Shown here piece by piece: positions 26,283 through 34,311 of a stretch of 64,000 nt of DNA (positions are counted from its first letter, which is position 1; each line of letters starts with the position of its first letter). The stretch covers positions 1-64,000 of the forward strand of contig JAIBBV010000004.1 in NCBI GenBank assembly GCA_019694465.1, read 5' to 3'. The DNA comes from Oligoflexia bacterium (GTDB lineage Bacteria; Bdellovibrionota_C; UBA2361; JAFLCA01). Under the pieces are notes generated by a model. That model was given only the letters and a program-made list of their open reading frames with translations. It was not told the origin of the DNA and made no database searches. The position numbers were made by a program, and so were the translations under genes.

Positions 26283-26666
26283 TTACCAGTTTAGGCAATT
26301 ATGATCGTCTTCCTGTGTTGAAAACGCATACTGCCAAATTGCCAGTCTTTCTTCTGGTGATAGGTCGGTGGGATTGTTAGAGTCGTTTTCTATCTCCCTA
26401 AGCTGAAGAGCCAGGCGAAGCAGAATATTACGGTATAGTTCCTTTGGGCCGGGTATGTCTGGATCGCAGAGTTGCTCACGTGCTTCATGCATGAGGCGAA
26501 TAATTTCAATAACTGGTGTGCCTTGTTGATCGAGCTGAACGATCACGGTAACGGCGGCAGCAGTCAAATGTAATTCATCAAGTGGAAACGTTTGAGCCCA
26601 AGCTAATTGCGTACTAATAGCTAATGCAGTGCTTAAGGCAATAAGTCGAGTGATTAGATACTTCAT
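26283..26666 (-). CDS. Small exported protein, unknown function
   Basis: 127 residues with a clear signal peptide (MKYLITRLIALSTALAISTQ, likely cut after AWA). The mature part is mostly helical, acidic, with two cysteines (LCDPD and HNCLNW) that may form one disulfide. I do not recognise a family. GGGAG seven or so bases before the ATG supports this start over the longer frame to 26810. It is transcribed away from the small RNA promoter and stands alone between aat and clpS. Confidence 0.6.
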   Translation of the reverse strand: MKYLITRLIALSTALAISTQLAWAQTFPLDELHLTAAAVTVIVQLDQQGTPVIEIIRLMHEAREQLCDPDIPGPKELYRNILLRLALQLREIENDSNNPTDLSPEERLAIWQYAFSTQEDDHNCLNW

Positions 26667-26850
26667 GTTACTGCTCTCCCTAAAGGCGCCCGCTAGAAAT
26701 TCGTGCAGGGCTTCGATCACAGTTATGCTGTCATTGTTGCTGGCAGAGGCCCAAGTTTTGCGGCGATTGGGTAGAGCCGAACGAGATAAGTGCCTGAAAT
26801 GCCTTGCCAATCGGCTTGGAAATATTTTATGAAAATCTAGTGCAATAATG

Positions 26851-26880
26851 TTGCATCTTTTTTCTTTTGCGCCATACTAT
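26851..26880 (+). promoter_or_regulatory. Promoter of candidate small RNA
   Basis: TTGCAT, an 18-base spacer and TACTAT form a good sigma-70-type promoter that points to the small RNA region and not directly to an open frame. Confidence 0.5.
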
Positions 26881-26886
26881 GTTGTA

Positions 26887-26994
26887 GAGACTTTGCAGAA
26901 CCACACTCGGTTTCCTCAGAAGCCGAGTTATAACCACTAGTCCCTGTCAGCTACGAATTGGAGATATCCATGGAGTGGCCGGCAGGGATTTTTT
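26887..26994 (+). ncRNA. Candidate small RNA ending in an intrinsic terminator
   Basis: About 108 bases between a good promoter and a terminator. It contains a stem ACTCGG/CCGAGT (26905-26928) and a closing stem TCCCTG/CAGGGA (26941-26946 with 26983-26988) followed at once by TTTTTT. No open frame with a ribosome-binding site is inside. It matches no RNA family that I recognise (not 6S, SRP, tmRNA or a common riboswitch). The clpS start lies more than 200 bases downstream, so it may be a stand-alone RNA or a long leader with early termination. Confidence 0.45.
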
Positions 26995-27205
26995 CTTACC
27001 CTCGCACGCAACCAATTGAAACTACTAGACAATTTGACGGCATGTTTTGCATGCGGTCGAGATCTTTTGCGTGTAGTAGAATGCTTACGTAGCATCTAAC
27101 TTCGAGTCCGAGGCATTTGCGAAGGCGCTATTGCCTAAAAGGCTGATACTCTTACGGCAGGGATGTGTGGCCCGCTCTATATTTAATTAGGCGTTCTTAT
27201 TGAAC
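26995..27205. other. Spacer upstream of clpS
   Basis: About 210 bases between the terminator and clpS. It presumably holds the clpS promoter, but no clear -35/-10 pair stands out. No gene seen. Confidence 0.35.
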
Positions 27206-27520
27206 ATGGCACGTGAGCAACTAGATTCTGGCACCGACACGATTACCAGCGACAACGTGCGTTTGAAGCAGCCTAGGATGTTTAAGGTAATTCTGCTTAA
27301 TGATGACTACTCAACCATGGATTTTGTCGTAGCAGTGCTTGAGCAAATTTTCAGAAAGAGTCCGGCGGAAGCAGTTCAGATTATGTTGCATGTGCATCAA
27401 CGCGGTCAGGGTTTATGTGGTGTATTCCCCAAGGAAATTGCCGAGGCGAAAGTTAAGCAGGTACATGATCGCGCTAAAGCAGAGGGGCACCCCCTGCGTT
27501 GCATGATGGAGGAGGCCTAA
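27206..27520 (+). CDS. clpS: ATP-dependent Clp protease adaptor ClpS
   Basis: Adaptor that binds N-degron substrates and delivers them to ClpAP. About 104 residues, with the ClpS core MFKVILLNDDYSTMDFVVAVLEQIF, the MLHVHQRGQGLCGVF block and the ending KAEGHPLRCMMEEA. The residues that line the N-degron pocket (NDDYSTMDF and the following H in HVHQ) are conserved. ATG at 27206 is used; a TTG two codons earlier is possible. The stop overlaps the clpA ATG by one base (TAATG). Confidence 0.95.
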   Translation: MAREQLDSGTDTITSDNVRLKQPRMFKVILLNDDYSTMDFVVAVLEQIFRKSPAEAVQIMLHVHQRGQGLCGVFPKEIAEAKVKQVHDRAKAEGHPLRCMMEEA

Positions 27521-29823
27521 TGTTTAGCACGGATTTAGCCTATGCTATAGAAGCTGCCTTCCGTGAAGCGCGCAAGCGGCATCACGCATACTTTTGTGTC
27601 GAGCATCTTCTTTTCGCACTCATCCACAACGACGAGGTATCGAAAGTGCTCCGTAGTTGTGGCGCTAACTTGTCTGCGCTTAAACGAGCGCTCGAAACTT
27701 TTTTTGAGCGCCATGTAGAAGTCGCGCACTCAGAAATACATGAAGGCCGTACAAATTATGAAGAGCCCATGCAAACACCAGCCGTACAGCGCGTACTGCA
27801 ACGTGCTTTGGTGCATATGCATTCGGCGGGTAAGCAAATTGTCTCCGCGCCAGATGTATTAGTAGCAATCTTTTCTGAAGAGGACTCGCATGCTGCCTTT
27901 GTCCTTTCGGAGCAAGGATTATCGAGATTAGATGTTGTTCAATGCATTTCGCATGGTAGCTCAACCATGGGCCTGGACGAAATTTCAGAGGATGAGAAGT
28001 CGTCTGGTCAGGTATCCGAAGATGACGATGAACAAGATCGTGTGGAAAGGCCGGCCAAGGGTACGCTATTGGAGCGCTTGACTGAGGACTTAACTGAGAA
28101 AGCGCGGAGCGGCGATTTGGATCCGATTATCGGCCGAGATAAGGAGATCGAACGTGCTGTTAAGATATTATGCCGTAGGCAGAAGAATAATCCCCTATTT
28201 CTAGGGGATCCGGGTGTTGGCAAGAGTGCTATGGCACATGCCCTCGCCCTTCGTATGGTTTCCGGCCAAGTTCCGACCCAGCTCAAGGATGCCCGCATAT
28301 TTTCACTTAGTGTTGGCTCGCTCATAGCTGGCACTAAATTTCGTGGTGAATTTGAAGAGCGCCTAAAAGGGGTTGTTCAGGAGCTCAAGAAGATCGGGAA
28401 TGCCATTTTGTTTATTGATGAAATTCACACTATCGTTGGTGCCGGGGCAACTGGCACTGGAACTATGGATGCAGCCAATCTTTTGAAGCCGGCCTTGGCG
28501 TCGGGCAAGTTGCGCTGTGTTGGAAGTACTACCCATGAGGATTATAAGAAGAGTTTTGAAAAGGATCGCGCGTTAAGTAGGCGCTTTTCTACCATCGATT
28601 TATTCGAACCTAGTATCGATGAGACAACTGAAATCTTGAAAGGGCTGAAGGCGCGCTTTGAAGAGCACCATCAAGTTAAGTATTCTGAAGCAGCCCTTCG
28701 TGCTGCAGCAGAACTCTCGGCTAAGCATATTAATGATCGTGCCCTTCCTGACAAGGCCATTGACGTTATAGATGAAGCTGGTGCTACGAATTCAATTTTA
28801 TCGCCTAAGAAGCGCAAGAAACTTATTACTGAAAAGGAAATTGAAGCCGTGGTATCGGCTATCGCACGCGTGCCCGTGAAGTCAGTAAGTAAATCCGACG
28901 CAGAGTTGCTACAGTCACTTGAAGCGCGTTTAAGGTGCCAGGTATTTGGCCAGGATAAGGCAGTTGCAGCTGTCGCGCGTGCCATTAAGCGCAGTCGCGC
29001 TAGCCTTAAGTCTGATACTAAGCCGGTGGGATGTTTTCTATTCGCAGGGCCTACAGGTGTTGGCAAGACTGAGTTAGCTAAGGCCCTGGCTAAGGAGCTA
29101 GGGGTTAGCTTCCATCGCTTTGACATGAGCGAGTACATGGAAAAGCACGCGGTAGCGCGTTTGATAGGCGCTCCTCCCGGTTATGTAGGCTATGAAGAAG
29201 GTGGACAACTGACTGATCTGGTACGGCGTCAGCCCTACGCGGTACTCCTCTTCGATGAAATAGAGAAGGCGCATGAAGATATTTACAGCATTCTGTTGCA
29301 GGTGATGGATGATGCGCGCCTAACAGATTCTCATGGGAAGAAGGCAGATTTTAGAAACGTTATATTGATAATGACCACCAATGCAGGCTCGGAAAAAGCT
29401 GCTGCCCTCGGCTTTGGTGAGATGCGAAGTGATTCCAACAGAGATCAAGCAATTAAGCGCCTGTTTAAGCCAGAATTTAGAAACCGCTTAGACGAAATCG
29501 TTTACTTCAGTCCGTTGCCCCTGGAAGTAATCAGGCTAGTGGTCGACAAGTGTGTAGCTGAGCTGGCTCTGCAACTGGCGACTAGAAGCGTCACAATTTC
29601 CTTGAGTCCAGAGGCGCGTGATTGGTTGGCACAACGTGGATTTGATCCTCTGCTTGGAGCGCGTCCTATGGCGCGGTTACTGCAAAAGGAAATTAAGGAC
29701 AAATTGGCTGATGAGATACTATTTGGTCGGCTAAAAAGCGGTGGCAAGGTAAATATTATTTGTGCTGAAGACGGCCTGGGTTTTGAGGTGCACAAGACGC
29801 TTCTTCGCAAGGAGCCAGCCTAG
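27520..29823 (+). CDS. clpA: ATP-dependent Clp protease ATPase subunit ClpA
   Basis: AAA+ unfoldase that feeds substrates to ClpP. The order is: N-terminal double Clp-N repeat (about residues 1-145), an acidic linker, first AAA module with Walker A GDPGVGKS and DEIHT, then second AAA module with Walker A GPTGVGKT, LFDEIEKAH and sensor NRLDEI, and the C-terminal D2 small domain. The length of 767 residues is typical. The start is the ATG overlapping the clpS stop, preceded by GGAGGAGG; an upstream ATG at 27499 would add seven residues that are not in the family. clpP is not in this window. Confidence 0.96.
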   Translation: MFSTDLAYAIEAAFREARKRHHAYFCVEHLLFALIHNDEVSKVLRSCGANLSALKRALETFFERHVEVAHSEIHEGRTNYEEPMQTPAVQRVLQRALVHMHSAGKQIVSAPDVLVAIFSEEDSHAAFVLSEQGLSRLDVVQCISHGSSTMGLDEISEDEKSSGQVSEDDDEQDRVERPAKGTLLERLTEDLTEKARSGDLDPIIGRDKEIERAVKILCRRQKNNPLFLGDPGVGKSAMAHALALRMVSGQVPTQLKDARIFSLSVGSLIAGTKFRGEFEERLKGVVQELKKIGNAILFIDEIHTIVGAGATGTGTMDAANLLKPALASGKLRCVGSTTHEDYKKSFEKDRALSRRFSTIDLFEPSIDETTEILKGLKARFEEHHQVKYSEAALRAAAELSAKHINDRALPDKAIDVIDEAGATNSILSPKKRKKLITEKEIEAVVSAIARVPVKSVSKSDAELLQSLEARLRCQVFGQDKAVAAVARAIKRSRASLKSDTKPVGCFLFAGPTGVGKTELAKALAKELGVSFHRFDMSEYMEKHAVARLIGAPPGYVGYEEGGQLTDLVRRQPYAVLLFDEIEKAHEDIYSILLQVMDDARLTDSHGKKADFRNVILIMTTNAGSEKAAALGFGEMRSDSNRDQAIKRLFKPEFRNRLDEIVYFSPLPLEVIRLVVDKCVAELALQLATRSVTISLSPEARDWLAQRGFDPLLGARPMARLLQKEIKDKLADEILFGRLKSGGKVNIICAEDGLGFEVHKTLLRKEPA

Positions 29824-29834
29824 GCACAATTGGT

Positions 29835-30548
29835 TTAAGCCTCAAGGCACCAGTCGATGCCCGAACCTCCCCGCGATTCCAAGTATTTATTTGCTTGAGA
29901 AAAGTGTTTACAGCCTAAAAAGCCGCGATGGGCAGATAGCGGCGATGGGTGGGGAGCTTGTAGCACTAAGTGCTTAGAGCGGTCGATCATGGCTCCCTTT
30001 TTCCACGCATAAGCGCCCCAAAGTAGAAACACTAGTCCTTCTCGTCTAGTATTAAGTTCACGAATCACCCTATCAGTAAAACGCTCCCAGCCCTTGTTGG
30101 CATGCGACTGCGGTTTGCCAGCCTCTACGCTAAGTACGGCATTTAATAGGAGCACACCCTGTCGAGCCCAGGATTCTAGGCAACCGTGCGAGGGCATACT
30201 CAAGCCAAGATCAGTCTTCAGTTCCTGGAATATGTTTACCAGCGAAGGTGGCGGAGGTATCCCGCGACGAACTGAGAAACAAAGACCATGGGCTTGGTTG
30301 GGACCGTGATAGGGGTCCTGGCCGATTATAACTGCCTTAACACTGGCAAAGGGGGTGAACTGAATAGCATTGAACATATCCGCGGCAGGTGGATAGATAG
30401 TCTTTCCTTGCGCCCGTTCTTTAGCCAGAAACTGTAGCAATTCCCTAAAATAAGCTTCTTCGCGTTCACCGGCCAATACATCCTTCCAAGTTGGCCCAAT
30501 ACTGGAAGTGCTATCGCTTTGAAATAATGACTGTTGAAGTTGATTCAT
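29835..30548 (-). CDS. ung: Uracil-DNA glycosylase
   Basis: Removes uracil from DNA at the start of base excision repair. Family 1 signatures are complete: the water-activating loop [14 protein letters not shown] (D78), the [13 protein letters not shown] block, [22 protein letters not shown] and the DNA-intercalation loop [11 protein letters not shown]. The length of 237 residues is normal. It converges on clpA with 11 bases between the stops and has no operon partner. Confidence 0.96.
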   Translation of the reverse strand: MNQLQQSLFQSDSTSSIGPTWKDVLAGEREEAYFRELLQFLAKERAQGKTIYPPAADMFNAIQFTPFASVKAVIIGQDPYHGPNQAHGLCFSVRRGIPPPPSLVNIFQELKTDLGLSMPSHGCLESWARQGVLLLNAVLSVEAGKPQSHANKGWERFTDRVIRELNTRREGLVFLLWGAYAWKKGAMIDRSKHLVLQAPHPSPLSAHRGFLGCKHFSQANKYLESRGGSGIDWCLEA

Positions 30549-30726
30549 ATGCTTAGAAGATTCAGCTTATAATTCTACTCATTGAAAAATGTCAAAATTA
30601 AGTCTGCTTCAGTAAAATCTAGCAGTTTGACTTAGCTGCTTATCGACTCTTCCCAAAATCATTAGCTTATGGCCGATTCCCGCAAAGCGTTACCGGAAAT
30701 TACACTTAGCAAATTCTTGATCCCTC

Positions 30727-30918
30727 CTAGTGTCCCGAGTCGGAAATAGGTTCAAAAAACAAGTTCAGAGGCTCGGGACACTAGGTGTTGCTGGTTCAAC
30801 TCCGGACATCCTGTCCTGCGTCGAACTCGCTCCAACCACTTCGTGATTGTCCGCCGTCCATGGCCGTCTAATGTCCCAAGCTACAATTATTCAAGAAATC
30901 ACTGCCTCAGGACACTAG
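30727..30918. mobile_element. Dispersed small element, most complete copy (B)
   Basis: 192 bp bounded by CTAGTGTCCCGAG on the left and CTCAGGACACTAG on the right (inverted, 12 of 13 matching). A third copy of the terminal motif, CTCGGGACACTAG at 30772-30784, is the perfect inverse of the left end, so the first 58 bases form their own hairpin. There is no open frame inside. Partial copies lie at 1300-1411 and 12138-12238. The structure is that of a non-autonomous MITE-like element. Its right end contains the stop codon of rsgA. Confidence 0.75.
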
Positions 30919-31844
30919 TACCGTGCGGCAGACTCAATTTCCTCGATCATCTTACAATAAGATACATAGCGAGTTACAGGAAAAGTTCCGTCTTCTACGG
31001 CTGATTTAATAGCGCACTCCTCCTCAGATATGTGACTACAATTGCCAAAACGGCAGCCTGACCGTAGCTCACAAATCTCGGCAAATGCATCTGCTACTTG
31101 CTCTTTTGAAAGATGTGTTACACCGAAACTTTGAACGCCAGGTAGATCGATGATTAATAAATTTGGCGCTTCTGAGCGCTTGTACATGTAAGCGTAAGAC
31201 TGGGTAGTAGTTTGACGCCCTTGGCCAGTGCGGCTACTAACTTCAGCCGTCTTAGCCGCGCTGCCCGGTATTAGCTGGTTTAATAACGTAGATTTTCCTA
31301 CCCCCGAAATACCGCATAGGGCAATGATTTCCAAAGTCGGCTCGAACAGGGCAGCTTGAAGCGCCTGCATATTCTCGCCTGATTTAGCGCTAGTAGTAAG
31401 AACTGCAACACCAGCACGTTGATAGACAGCGCTTAGTTGAGCAGTGGTATCAAGCCCTAGGTCAATCTTATTGATGATTAAAGTAAAGGGGATAAATTCC
31501 GAGTGCGCAACGGCGATCAAGCGATCTACAAAATAGGTGTTAAAAAGTGGACCCACTGCCGTAACTATGAATAAGCGATCTAAATTTGCAGCGATGCGCC
31601 GGGACTGCTCACGATAGCTACGTGCTATGCAATTCTTGGCCGGTAAAATCTCTGTGACAATCGCGCGCTCCCCAGCGCCTTCAAAGAGCACCTTGTCACC
31701 GACCACTAATTCCAAAGCCTTAGAGCGTGAGCGTGCACTGTGGAAATTGCCATCTCCATCAAGGAGCTCAACCCAACGTCGACTTGCGCTTACCACAGTG
31801 GCTTGGCGCGCTCCTTCTGGCTCTGGGTTGATTCGCTGCACCAT
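30915..31844 (-). CDS. rsgA: Ribosome small subunit biogenesis GTPase RsgA
   Basis: Circularly permuted GTPase that assists late 30S maturation. N-terminal OB fold (about 1-75), then the permuted GTPase motifs in the order NKIDLG (G4), GISGVGKSTLLNQL (G1), a TTTQ switch (G2) and DLPGVQSFG (G3), and the C-terminal zinc site CRFGNCSHISEEECAI. The length of 309 residues is normal. The last codon is followed by a TAG that lies inside the terminal repeat of the adjacent small element, so the present C-terminus may be slightly altered from the ancestral one. It starts three bases after the holin-like gene, which suggests cotranscription. Confidence 0.95.
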   Translation of the reverse strand: MVQRINPEPEGARQATVVSASRRWVELLDGDGNFHSARSRSKALELVVGDKVLFEGAGERAIVTEILPAKNCIARSYREQSRRIAANLDRLFIVTAVGPLFNTYFVDRLIAVAHSEFIPFTLIINKIDLGLDTTAQLSAVYQRAGVAVLTTSAKSGENMQALQAALFEPTLEIIALCGISGVGKSTLLNQLIPGSAAKTAEVSSRTGQGRQTTTQSYAYMYKRSEAPNLLIIDLPGVQSFGVTHLSKEQVADAFAEICELRSGCRFGNCSHISEEECAIKSAVEDGTFPVTRYVSYCKMIEEIESAARY

Positions 31845-31847
31845 AAC

Positions 31848-32330
31848 TTATTGCGAGCGAGTGGGCGCAGCGCTTGGGGTAGTGGGTGGCTGCTGGTGTT
31901 GGAGTGTTGTCTTGGCCTCGCTGACTTCTCGAAGCACGACTGAAGTCGCCTTCTGCCAATCTATATCCTTACCGTATTGATTTATTAGTATGTTACAAAT
32001 TGAAAATACTACGGGGGCAATCAAGGCTGGCAAAACGCCTTGAACCTCTATCCCGGGCAGAATTTTTACCAAGACCCAGAATATAATCCCGTTGGCGATG
32101 ATTAGAGTTACTGCTTGAACACTGACATGATTCGGAATGGCAAAAAATAGGGCAGCGTCCCAGATCTTGGTGTTTACAAAAGCCATTGCGACAACAGTAA
32201 GCAAAGCTCCAATCGGGCCACTTACTTGTAGGCCTGGTAAGAGGAAGGCTGTGATCATCATCGCCAGGGTTTGAAGGATCCAATAATTAAAATCGATTGA
32301 TAGCAGTTCTGGAGGAAGTGTAGTTGGCAT
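31848..32330 (-). CDS. Phage holin 4-like (PF04020-type) membrane protein
   Basis: Membrane protein of 160 residues with four hydrophobic segments. The repeated signature FLLPGLQVSG and ILPGIEVQG followed by an Ala/Leu/Ile helix is that of the 'phage holin family 4' group, a widespread chromosomal membrane protein family despite its name. The C-terminal 35 residues are a Gln/Pro/Thr-rich tail. It lies just upstream of rsgA with a 3-base gap. No phage genes are nearby, so it is probably a housekeeping envelope protein of unknown role. Confidence 0.72.
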   Translation of the reverse strand: MPTTLPPELLSIDFNYWILQTLAMMITAFLLPGLQVSGPIGALLTVVAMAFVNTKIWDAALFFAIPNHVSVQAVTLIIANGIIFWVLVKILPGIEVQGVLPALIAPVVFSICNILINQYGKDIDWQKATSVVLREVSEAKTTLQHQQPPTTPSAAPTRSQ

Positions 32331-32353
32331 AGTAGCGAGCCCTCAACAATAAA

Positions 32354-32550
32354 GCTCCCAAACACTAGCATGTTTGGTAAGCTATGGGAGCACTACAAGT
32401 CATTTCAAAAATGGGCTCCTGCCCATTTTTGAATCGCTCCGAGCTCGGCATGGGGCCCAAAGTGCCCATGCTTCGTGGCGCTACAAACGCCGAAGGCGTT
32501 TGTAGCGCCATCCTTGGGGCGATTAGAAGCTATTTTTTAAATAGCTTCTA
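32354..32550. repeat. Intergenic cluster of six inverted repeats
   Basis: In order: CCAAACA/TGTTTGG (32358-32377); TTCAAAAATGGGC/GCCCATTTTTGAA (32404-32433, loop TCCT); palindrome CCGAGCTCGG (32439-32448); GCATGGG/CCCATGC (32448-32471); TGGCGCTACAAACGCC/GGCGTTTGTAGCGCCA (32476-32510, loop GAA); TAGAAGCTATTT/AAATAGCTTCTA (32524-32550). Nearly all bases of the stretch are paired. It lies upstream of the holin-rsgA pair and of the small membrane gene. It could be a structured RNA, a repeat cluster or a nucleoid-protein site. Confidence 0.7.
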
Positions 32551-32772
32551 GAACAAATCTCCTAATTACAGTACGGGGCTGGTACTTGGATTGCTAGGCC
32601 CGAAAAGTCCAGCTGTCGCTACTGAGCGGGGGCGTTCCTAAGTGCATAGCAGACCGCTGCTAGGGCTTTGGGTACCACCGAAATTTAGCCTTGAATAATT
32701 TGCCGCCCTATTTAGTCTAATATATATTAGTTTGCGGTAGCGGCATCGACAATCGATGTCAAAGATGAATTT
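32551..32772. other. Spacer upstream of small membrane gene
   Basis: No gene is seen. The last 60 bases are AT-rich (TATATATTAG) and may contain the promoter of the next gene. Confidence 0.35.
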
Positions 32773-33105
32773 ATGCAGAACTTAAAGCGATATTATAGGG
32801 CATTTAGGGCGAATTTGGTGGGGGTCCGCTGGAGGCGCTTCTTGGTGTTTATTCCAGGTGCGTTGTTATGCTTGTTAGGCGCGGCTGTACTTCTGGCGCC
32901 ACGCCTGGTTGCTTTTTTAGTGGCTCTTTTTCTTGTTTGCCTAGGAGCCTTGGCAAGCTTTGGAGCCTATCGCGTGCTTCAAATGAAAGCCCGCTTAGAG
33001 CAGGTAATGCGCCAGTTCGATGGGCGGATTTCGATTCAAGCTATGAATATTCAGCCTGAGCAAGCAGAGCCGCAGGTGGAGTCAAAGAAAATCATCTTCC
33101 ACTAA
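32773..33105 (+). CDS. Small two-span membrane protein, unknown
   Basis: 110 residues: a basic N-terminus (about 1-23), two hydrophobic segments (24-43 and 45-67), and a basic then Gln/Glu-rich cytoplasmic tail. No family recognised. The shape fits small envelope proteins; hydrophobic pattern and codon-like composition support a real gene, although the ribosome-binding site is weak. A stem AGGGCA/TGCCCT at 33122-33140 after its stop could be its terminator. Confidence 0.55.
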   Translation: MQNLKRYYRAFRANLVGVRWRRFLVFIPGALLCLLGAAVLLAPRLVAFLVALFLVCLGALASFGAYRVLQMKARLEQVMRQFDGRISIQAMNIQPEQAEPQVESKKIIFH

Positions 33106-33401
33106 AGAGACCGTACTGCTCAGGGCATCGCTGGTGCCCTTTAGTACCTTCGTGACGCAATCCCGGCAACCTCCATCGCAGACATACGGAGAGCGCGGAG
33201 TGAGAACGGAATTTGCCTCTATTCTACAGGGTCACTCTGAGCTCCGCCATTTAAACATTTTATTTGAATAGGAGGTCTAGCGGAATTAGCTCTGATGGCC
33301 GCGCTAGTATTGCTACACTTAATAAAGTGTCGCAATACCATGCCAGCTGAATCTTCGAGAATTGAAAGTAACGCCTGGACTTCTGTTGGCTATCTCCAAA
33401 G
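33106..33401. other. Convergent intergenic region with a small hairpin
   Basis: Contains a 6-bp stem AGGGCA/TGCCCT with a 7-base loop just after the small membrane gene (terminator-like but without a T-run). No gene seen in the rest. Confidence 0.4.
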
Positions 33402-34145
33402 CTACTTCATGCCGCCTTGAAGCGCCTTCTCAAATAAGTGCCGCATGCTCTCCTCAATTTCCTTGGCATCTGCGGTTGGAGTCGGAGGCTGAGGCGTCAG
33501 GATAGCTTGAATCGTCGTTACAATAAGTCCAAGCACAAATGTTGCCAGCGCTGATACGGCGATAAACCCGACCCTTCTCTCAGCTGGAACGCTCGTCATT
33601 ACCGACACGCCAGCATAAAAAACGTAAATCGAATACAAGCTCGCGGCAGCCAGAACGAAGAAGCCGAGCCAAGGCATAATTGCGAAAATTCCAGCTGCCA
33701 TGGCAGGAGTTAACGAGTAGGCAACTAGCTTGACCGCGGATGTACGATCAACAGCTCCACCGAATTTTGGAGCAAGAAATTCCAAAATCATGGCTACAGC
33801 GTACACCATAGCTAGAGTTACTCCGTAAGACACCACTTGAGCGATGAGACTTGAGAAGAACGGCGCGCGGTATGTGCCAAGGAATGGCACATTCACACCA
33901 ATGATTGCTATGCCTATAAACATCGCAATGGCTGGAACAGCAGCGAGATAACAAAGATAATTTTTATAAACATCCGCGATCTGGGATTGTTCGGCCTTGA
34001 TAGTCTCCCAGGCTGAAACAGGATTAAGTATGATACTCTTTGCGCGCTGGATCACCTGTGCGACATTCTTAGCGCAGGCTTGACCCGAGCAGCATGAGCC
34101 ATTTTGACCTTGAGATGTAGAAAGATTTTGGGCTTCTTGCGACAT
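33402..34145 (-). CDS. Yip1-domain membrane protein
   Basis: Membrane protein of 247 residues with five hydrophobic segments. The start of the domain (IILNPVSAWETIKAE) and the following alternation of membrane spans with small residues match bacterial Yip1-domain proteins. The N-terminal 27 residues are soluble and contain three cysteines (SCCSGQACAKN), which might bind a metal or be modified. GGAGG lies just before the ATG. It is encoded in the same direction as fliG upstream, 166 bases apart, without evident functional link. Confidence 0.75.
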   Translation of the reverse strand: MSQEAQNLSTSQGQNGSCCSGQACAKNVAQVIQRAKSIILNPVSAWETIKAEQSQIADVYKNYLCYLAAVPAIAMFIGIAIIGVNVPFLGTYRAPFFSSLIAQVVSYGVTLAMVYAVAMILEFLAPKFGGAVDRTSAVKLVAYSLTPAMAAGIFAIMPWLGFFVLAAASLYSIYVFYAGVSVMTSVPAERRVGFIAVSALATFVLGLIVTTIQAILTPQPPTPTADAKEIEESMRHLFEKALQGGMK

Positions 34146-34311
34146 AATAGCCTCCGGCTTGAATGGCTTGATCTTCCACGATTTGGAGCGCCGCCGTCAA
34201 TAATGAAGAAGAGCATGAACCTCGATATATAGGCCCTTGCTTCGAGCGGGCCACCAGCGAAGTGATGATCGCTTTCAAACATTGCCATGGCAGGCATATT
34301 TGAAACTAGTC

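Noticed and set aside
26887-26994. 6S RNA, SRP RNA or a standard riboswitch
   Set aside because: Length and motifs do not fit: no GGAA-type SRP tetraloop block, no 6S-like large central bubble, and no riboswitch core that I recognise.
31848-32330. Prophage lysis gene
   Set aside because: Although the family is called holin, no phage genes are nearby and the gene sits in a 3-base-spaced pair with rsgA; it is a common chromosomal membrane protein.
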